The notes beneath the pieces were generated by a model. That model was not told the DNA's origin. It saw only the letters and a program-made list of their open reading frames with translations, and did no database searches. Positions 58,310 to 64,000 of a stretch of DNA of 64,000 bases are shown here, piece after piece. The stretch is from Zoroaster sp. YZ-2022 (lineage: Eukaryota; Echinodermata; Asteroidea; Forcipulatida; Zoroasteridae): positions 12,970,060 to 13,034,059 of the forward strand of contig CM055823.1 of NCBI GenBank assembly GCA_029582265.1, given 5' to 3'. The stretch's first letter is position 1; every line of letters begins with the position of its first letter. The translations under genes and the position numbers were made by a program.

Positions 58310-58815
58310 AGCATGTAAACGTTGGGCCAACGTTGGCAATGCAAACGTCAAACCGTTGGGTCGACGTTATCATGTTAATGTTGGTATACAACGTAAGTTT
58401 TTCCATCGGGCCAACGTGGATATGACGTGTCGGTTTGACGTCGGTTCAACTAATATACCAGACGTTGGACCGATGTCACATTTTTAACGTTGGTAAGACG
58501 TGTCTTTGTGAAGTCGGGCCAATGTTTTTTTCCGCGACGTCTGCCCAACGTATTTTTTTTCCATCGGGCCAACGTGGATACGACGTGTCGGTTTGAAGTG
58601 GGTTCAACTAATATACCAGACGTTGGACCGATGTCACATTTTTAACGTTGGTAAGACGTGTCGTTGTGAAGTCGGGCCAATGTTTCTTCCGCGACGTCTG
58701 CCCAACGTATTTTTTTTCCATCGGGCCAACGTTGATATAACGTTCGTCCAACTGATAAAACAAACGTTTGGCTAACGTCACGTGGTAAACGTTGGTATAA
58801 GACGTGTTCGTTATT
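58310..58815. repeat. 158-bp tandem repeat rich in CAACGTTGG
   Basis: A unit starting TTCCATCGGGCCAACGT occurs at about 58398, 58558 and, partially, 58716. The interior is full of GCCAACGTTGGC-like words in both orientations. The reading frames over it are artefacts. Confidence 0.8.
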
Positions 58816-61030
58816 GTGAACATTTAAATGTATGTTTTAATAACTATCCCCATTGGGGGTTAGTGGTGCCAGGTCTGGGTGTACAGAGTCTTGGGTACGC
58901 TGTATAGGTGGTCCCAGCTGGTTTTTCTCTGAGGTCTTGGGTATCTCAGGGTGTGTGTTTGTTTGTCTTTATCAAATGCTGTTTAATGACAAATCCGGTT
59001 TGCCCATAGTCTGGTATTCCGGTGGTTGATGGTGTCAACCTCTTGAATAAAAAAGCTTAAAAGCTGTGGCCAAGTGGTATTCAAATGAATTTGTAGTTGG
59101 TGCTATTTATTGTGAGTTTGAGTATAACCGATTACCTTCATTGCAACTTGAATCTTATAACCTGTGACTGTTTATTTAAAGTTGTGACTCTTGACGTTTT
59201 TGTAACTGAATTTTACCAATTACCTTAGCATTTTTACAAATATCTCTCTTAAGACTTTATTCATTTGTTCCTGTGGTAGATAACACAAAAAGAGAACTGA
59301 CTTGCATTTTAGAAGAGTCTGTTCGACTATAAATAGAAAATGTTATTTATGATTTAAATTTGACTGAACGAAAAAGTATACTCCTGGCTCGAATTGGATA
59401 AAGAAATACGATTTGAAGACTACCACAATGAATAAAGAATAAAAAGCTGTGGACACCGTCTGTTAAAACATAATTGTAATACACATAACTTAATACATGA
59501 TATAAAATATTTTCAGAAAGTATAAACGCTGGACATGACTTTTGGCAAGAGATGAAAACTAAGCTCTTTTCTTTAGTTTTCTAACAAATAACCAAAATAG
59601 TGTCTATATTAAACTAACTAAATAAATAAAATCATTGCTTACTGTTAAAATTTGAAATAAATCAAACTGGGACATAACTGACTCTGACCACATACCTCAA
59701 AATATAATACCAGTTTGTTAACTTCTCAAAGTTAACTTAGCTTTTCTTTATTTATCATGTTTTTGGTCCAAGGGGTCAAAAGTGTATATTTTTTTCTTTT
59801 TTAAAAGTGGACAACATTGATTTCTGCCAATAAAAAATAGGGGCCGATAGGAATGGGTTCCATGCTTTTCATGAAAAGAGTGACGACATGCATATTCCCT
59901 GAATATTACAAAATTTAACTTCAGTGTGTCCATTTAATGTCTCGCTAAACAGAATTGATTTCACTATCATGGTAACAAATATCCAAAACTTGAATAATGA
60001 GTGTGATTTTGAACTACTGTAAACACAGCTAATTCGTCCTAGTTGTAATGAGGGGACGGGCATGTGAAAGATGACAATTTTCCAATTTTGAGGGTTTTTC
60101 TTCACTTTTTTGCTTATTAACGTTGTACTCACCATTATGACTTGCTTTCATGAGCAAAAGTTATTTAATTTATTAATTAGACTAATTGTGCAAGGGACTG
60201 AAAAAATGCCTTTACATTTTCAAAATGAGACCTGAACATGCCTCCCCCTTGAACGTGCACAAAACATTTGGAACAGTAACTGAGCATAAAAGTAGGCCAA
60301 CTGTGATTTTAGGTTACACAAAGATTTGAATGGGGCCTGCATCATGACATCATGAAAGAGACCAGTCATAACTGCATGTTATTTTTCACAGGAAAATAAG
60401 GCACTAATATTGACACTTTTATTATTTTGCAATTGTTCTGCCCCCATTACATGAGCTATACATTTTGTCTGATGCATGCAAAATGTGTGATTCTGATCCC
60501 CCACCACCTATCTCCCGCAAACCTATATCTTAGTTATTACTTAGTTTTATTTATTTGGCTGTTGTGTATAGAAGGGTAATACACCATCTGCTTGATGAAC
60601 ACCTCTCTGTACATTTAAAAAGAAAAGAAACTCTTACTTTTTATTTTGATGAACGATTGCGCCATGGACCATTTTAAACACGAGCCGACAGTGTGGGAGG
60701 TGATCTGAAGTGGTTCGACGTAATGCTGGTCAAAAAATGGCGTGTTATTACGTGTACACACGTACACGTTGCTGTTATCTGATTATTGTAGGCCACACAT
60801 CACGCAGAGACTTCATGTATTATGCATTCATTACACTTAGGTTGCCGTTGTCGATCACTCCCATCAGCATGATGGTCCGGCAACGGCCTGCCAATTGTTA
60901 GCTTTGAACTGCCTGGAGCGCACGGACGAGTAATCAGCTCCGATTGGCGGATTCTTTCCCGCCACGGGTTTACAAGGGAGGTTAATTGGAACTCGGCCAG
61001 TGTTTTTGCACGCGGTCTGCAGGCTAATTT
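58816..61030. other. No gene recognised
   Basis: AT-rich sequence with scattered short frames. The GC-richer part at 60880-61030 precedes a Penelope-like 3' end and may be its UTR. Confidence 0.4.
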
Positions 61031-61079
61031 CATAGTGCTGCTTAATGGTAAGCAGAAAATATGTGCTTATTACTTTGGC

Positions 61080-61280
61080 CTGATATAGATACTCATATTG
61101 GCTTTGCTAGACTGGTGCTTATCATTAATTGGCTACTATTTTCCCGCTTTTTTTTAATACCGCCCCATGATCCTTTGCTTTCCCTTTTACCCTATAAATG
61201 AATGTGTTTTCATGTTTGTACTTTGTCTAAGCCTCTGATGAAGGTCCGGATTGGGTCGAAAGCTAAGACCACCATCCCGA

Positions 61281-61283
<3 letters not shown>
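61080..61283 (+). mobile_element. Penelope-like 3' end, plus orientation
   Basis: TTGGCTTTGCTAGACTGGTG, then CCATGATCCTTTGCTTTCC and GATGAAGGTCCGGATTGG match, inverted, the tail at 61860-62060. The two tails point at each other across a (TA)n-rich block. Confidence 0.65.

Positions 61284-61362
<79 letters not shown>
61284..61362. repeat. (TA)n microsatellite
   Basis: First of four TA tracts (also 61430-61482, 61555-61601 and 61849-61869) that separate inserted units. Confidence 0.97.
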
Positions 61363-61364
<2 letters not shown>

Positions 61365-61404
61365 GGTAATCGAGAGGTCGCGGGTTCGAGTCCGGCATCA
61401 GCCA
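61362..61404 (+). repeat. 3' half of tRNA-derived unit
   Basis: CGGTAATCGAGAGGTCGCGG then GTTCGAGTCCGGCATCAGCC equals the 3' half of the tRNA-like unit at 61659-61731, followed by the same ATTTTTCTTTGCTCGCGAAC tail. It begins directly at a (TA)n tract, as a 5'-truncated SINE copy would. Confidence 0.7.
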
Positions 61405-61427
61405 ATTTTTCTTTGCTCGCGAACCGC

Positions 61428-61481
<54 letters not shown>

Positions 61482-61485
<4 letters not shown>

Positions 61486-61527
61486 GTCTGATGATCGCAT
61501 AACGCGTGAAACTCGGAGGTTACAACT
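61482..61527 (+). ncRNA. Hammerhead ribozyme-like motif, copy 2
   Basis: Same as 38646-38690: AGTTGT (61482-61487) with ACAACT (61522-61527), CTGATGA (61488-61494), stem II CGC/GCG, GAAA (61508-61511). It has one extra G in stem III, which weakens that stem. It starts directly after a (TA)n tract, and the unit ends in the next tract. Confidence 0.5.
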
Positions 61528-61552
61528 ACCAGCGTTCCACTAGTTTTACTAC

Positions 61553-61604
<52 letters not shown>

Positions 61605-61658
61605 GCGGTTCGTGAGCAAAGAAAAATATATATTCGCGGTTCGCGAGCAAAGAAAAAT

Positions 61659-61731
61659 TGGCTGATGCCGGACTCGAACCCGCGACCTCTCGATTACCGT
61701 ACGAGCGCTCTACCAACTGAGCTAACCAACC
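61659..61731 (-). tRNA. tRNA-Thr(GGT)-like unit, probably SINE head
   Basis: The minus strand folds as a 73-base cloverleaf: acceptor GGTTGGT/ATCAGCC pairs fully (with wobbles), D-stem GCTC/GAGC, anticodon loop ACGGTAA, T-arm GCGGG-TTCGAGT-CCGGC with one mismatch. The anticodon would be GGT, but position 33 is C instead of the invariant U and the anticodon stem has one mismatch. A truncated copy nearby, a shared non-tRNA tail and (TA)n flanks argue for a tRNA-derived SINE rather than a working tRNA gene. Confidence 0.6.
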
Positions 61732-62429
61732 CCTATGTTGGTGGGCGGTCCACTTATGCCAATTATCTATTGCTCTATGGGGCCAGGTCAGAGGCCAAAC
61801 CATTTCTGCCGAGTAGCCAGGGATCAAGCCCCGGTCAGATGCAAACAATATATATATATATATATATATTAAATCGGGAGATTGGCCTTAGTTTTCGATC
61901 CAAACCGGACCTTCATCATAGGCTTTGACAAAGTACAAACATAAAAAACAAAACATCCATTTATGGGGAAAATGGAAAACAAAGGATCATGGGGCGGGAT
62001 CCAAAAAGGCGGGAAAATAGCAGCCACTTAAAGATAAGCATCAGTCTAGAAAAGCCAATAGGAGTATCAAAAGTGAACAAAGGAGGGATTATTGAGCCAC
62101 ACAATAAGTAGACGTGGGATACGACAACAACGGGGGGGGGGGGGTTTACACCATACAAATTGAGGAGCTGGCGTGTGGGTGTAAATAGCTAAATTAAAAT
62201 TGTCCTATAAGAGACAGTTGGTAAACTATGTAAGAATATACAAGATAAGATAACATAAAGGTAAAAAATATATATCAAGACAGTTGATGAAATCCAGCAG
62301 TGATATAGGTGGATAGTAATGATATAGGTAGCTGGGTTATTTGATACCTGTGTTGATGTTGAGGCCATATGGTTGAAGTGTTTTGAGTTGATGTATCCAG
62401 TGTGACTCCCTAAGTTTGCGATGTGTATC

Positions 62430-62821
62430 ATTGCTAGTGCAGGCTTCACTTACAATGAGTTCAACATCATTAATGCTATGATTAGGGTTGTTAAAATGGA
62501 TTGCCACAGGGTAGGGTTTTTAGTTTTCACAGAGGAAACATGGTTGGCAAAGCGGAGACACAATTTGGTCTTTGTCTCCCCTACATATTGTATACCACAT
62601 CATTTACATGAGATTACATATATAACATTGGGTGTGTCACACTGGGATTTAGTTCTGATTGTGTAGGTGAGACCAGTACTGTGGCTTTTCACCTTCTGAG
62701 CAGGTTTGAGATACAAACAGGTTTTGCATCTCGAGCGGTTATAATTAGAGCACCCCTGTGGTGATTCATGATCAGTGACGTTAAGGTCACTGTTGGTGCT
62801 AGGGAGCCTAGCCCGAACCAA
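62430..62821 (-). pseudogene. Penelope-like GIY-YIG endonuclease domain
   Basis: RCKTCLYL, then STGLTYTIRTKSQCDTPNVI, then YVISCKKCGIQYVGETKTKL (the YVI...YVG motif pair), then in another frame HFNNPNHSINDVELIVSE and THRKLRESHW. Cysteines before the YVI strand are typical of this clade. The upstream linker (62822-63360) includes STDVYCKPTDTHQYL and SQALRIRRIC. A frameshift separates the two halves of the domain. Confidence 0.8.
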
Positions 62822-63359
62822 TATATCACTGGGTTACGGGGGCGACGGAAAGCAATCAAAGGGGGCTCAGGGATGGCTGAGCGTAACCTATCGGAGGAGT
62901 GTAAAATAGTCATGTTATCATTTACGATAGATGAAAGTCTGGGTAATCTGGGGGTGATAAGTAGTGACCAGGGGAACTCTGTTGGGAAGGGTTTTTCTTG
63001 TTACCCCGGGTAGCCAAGAGGGTGCTACGTGGGGTACAGAGGGCCCTGTTGATAGCTAGTTGGTCCCTGTGTTTGCTATGACCCCGGGATACAAGGTGTT
63101 GCCTCAGTTCAGACGACCGTTTCCTGTATAAAGTATCAGTGGAACAGATACGTCTTATACGGAGGGCTTGACTGTATGCAATGGCCTCTTTGCAGTGCTT
63201 GGGGTGGCAGCTGTCAGAAAGGAGGTATTGATGAGTGTCAGTGGGTTTACAATAGACATCAGTCGAGATGCCCTGGGGGATTTGTTGATGGTGACGTCTA
63301 GGAAGTTCACGCTATTGGGAGAGTAGTTAGCAGTGAACTTGATGGTGGCATGGAATGAA

Positions 63360-64000
63360 TTAATGTAGTTGATGAATTCATCTAGGCTATCTTGGCCACC
63401 ACACCAGATGGAGAAGATATCGTCAATAAATCTCCACCATACTAGAGGACGGTGGGGGCAGAAGATAGCAATCTGTCTTCAAGGTCAGACATAAACAGAT
63501 TGGCGTATGATGGTGCCATCTTAGTACCCATTGCTGTACCTTGTACCTGGAGAAAGTTCCTGTATAGGAACGTGAAATTGTTTTTGGTCAGTATATGTCG
63601 GATAAGATCTGTGAGGTGTCTCACAGAAGGTTTGGTTTGGTTGTTGGATCTGAGAGCGTTGGCACATGCACTTATGCCTTCGCCATGGGGGATGTTAGTA
63701 TTATTAAAAGGAGGAAACATCCAGAGTGACAAGGAGGGCAGATTTGGGTATTTGATGTTTAATACCATCTAGTTTACAGAGGAAGTCCGTAGTGTCCTGT
63801 ATGAATGAAGGGATATGAGAGACCAGAGGGTTGAGGTAGCTGTCAACGAACTCAGAGATACGTTCTGTTGGGCTACCATGACCCGACACAATGGGACGAC
63901 CCGGGTTACCTGCCTTGTGTATTTTGGGCAGTAGATAGAAACGTACGAGGATCCTGTGGGATGAGATAGTTAAAGGTATCATTGTTAATACCGTTGCAAT
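63360..64000 (-). pseudogene. Penelope-like reverse transcriptase
   Basis: Contains FYLLPKIHKAGNPGRPIVSG, SPTERISEFVD, LVTLDVSS, then in another frame NIPHGEGI, TFLYRNFLQVQGTAMGTKMA and PSYANLFM. The catalytic RFIDDIFSIW follows at about 63365-63435. These are the fingers-palm motifs of Penelope-like reverse transcriptases, with FIDD as the metal-binding pair. At least two frame changes break the reading frame. The N-terminus lies beyond 64000. Confidence 0.85.

Larger units (their letters stand above)
61860..64000 (-). mobile_element. Penelope-like retroelement (5' end off the window)
   Basis: Minus-strand element with reverse transcriptase (63360-64000), a connecting region, and a GIY-YIG endonuclease (about 62430-62821). 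A 3' UTR continues to a tail at 61860 that borders (TA)n. A reverse transcriptase followed by GIY-YIG is unique to Penelope-like elements. Frameshifts are present, so this copy is defective. Confidence 0.85.

Noticed and set aside
61251..61848. IYIYIY frames and the [17 protein letters not shown] frame
   Set aside because: (TA)n translation, and the antisense translation of the tRNA-like unit, a common annotation artefact.

Overview
The window is eukaryotic nuclear DNA from an invertebrate animal. It has long introns with GT/AG borders, many families of animal transposable elements and long (TA)n microsatellites, and no operons. The frequent short motif TAGGCCTA, Penelope-like elements, and large foldback elements whose arms are built of short tandem repeats (compare the TU elements described from sea urchins) suggest a marine invertebrate, possibly an echinoderm or relative. 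That placement is inference.

Only two genes look intact. (1) A four-exon SLC16/monocarboxylate-transporter-like gene on the minus strand (exons 55965-55734, 50971-50828, 49945-49022, 46772-46657). All three introns are phase 1 and the product is 471 residues. (2) A 91-residue secreted precursor on the minus strand (18805-18530). It has a signal peptide and, near the C-terminus, one predicted cyclic, amidated peptide set off by KR and GKRR. It reads as a neuropeptide precursor of a type I cannot place. A third host-like locus (35565-37588, minus) is a frameshifted copy of a large cysteine-rich multipass membrane protein.

The rest is mostly mobile DNA. 0-7 kb: 149-bp satellites with Helitron-like 3' ends, a Harbinger-type MITE and a TTAA-flanked foldback element. 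7.36-16.4 kb: five tandem copies of a ~1.65-kb unit, one interrupted by a LINE end that itself carries a Harbinger-like MITE. 17.5-18.5 kb: a TTAA-flanked element with an alternating 38-bp minisatellite, next to the precursor gene. 21-28.5 kb: decayed LINEs, a Ty3/gypsy deletion derivative and a hAT-like element. 28.65-31.9 kb: a foldback element with 22-bp minisatellite arms around a DDE-integrase gene broken by a MITE with a perfect 8-bp target duplication. 35-37.6 kb: a LINE end and the membrane-protein pseudogene. 38.33-45.01 kb: a giant palindromic element with 15-bp minisatellite arms. A Harbinger transposon and a hammerhead-like fragment lie in only one arm, so the other arm records both empty sites. 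45.7-56 kb: the transporter gene; intron 1 holds a three-level nest (Tc1-like > Harbinger-like > hAT-like). 57.8-64 kb: Penelope-like sequence, comprising inverted 3' ends, a second hammerhead-like motif, a tRNA-derived unit between (TA)n tracts, and the reverse transcriptase/GIY-YIG coding region running off the right edge.

Coordinates, frames and target duplications were read by eye. Copy numbers and divergences are approximate.
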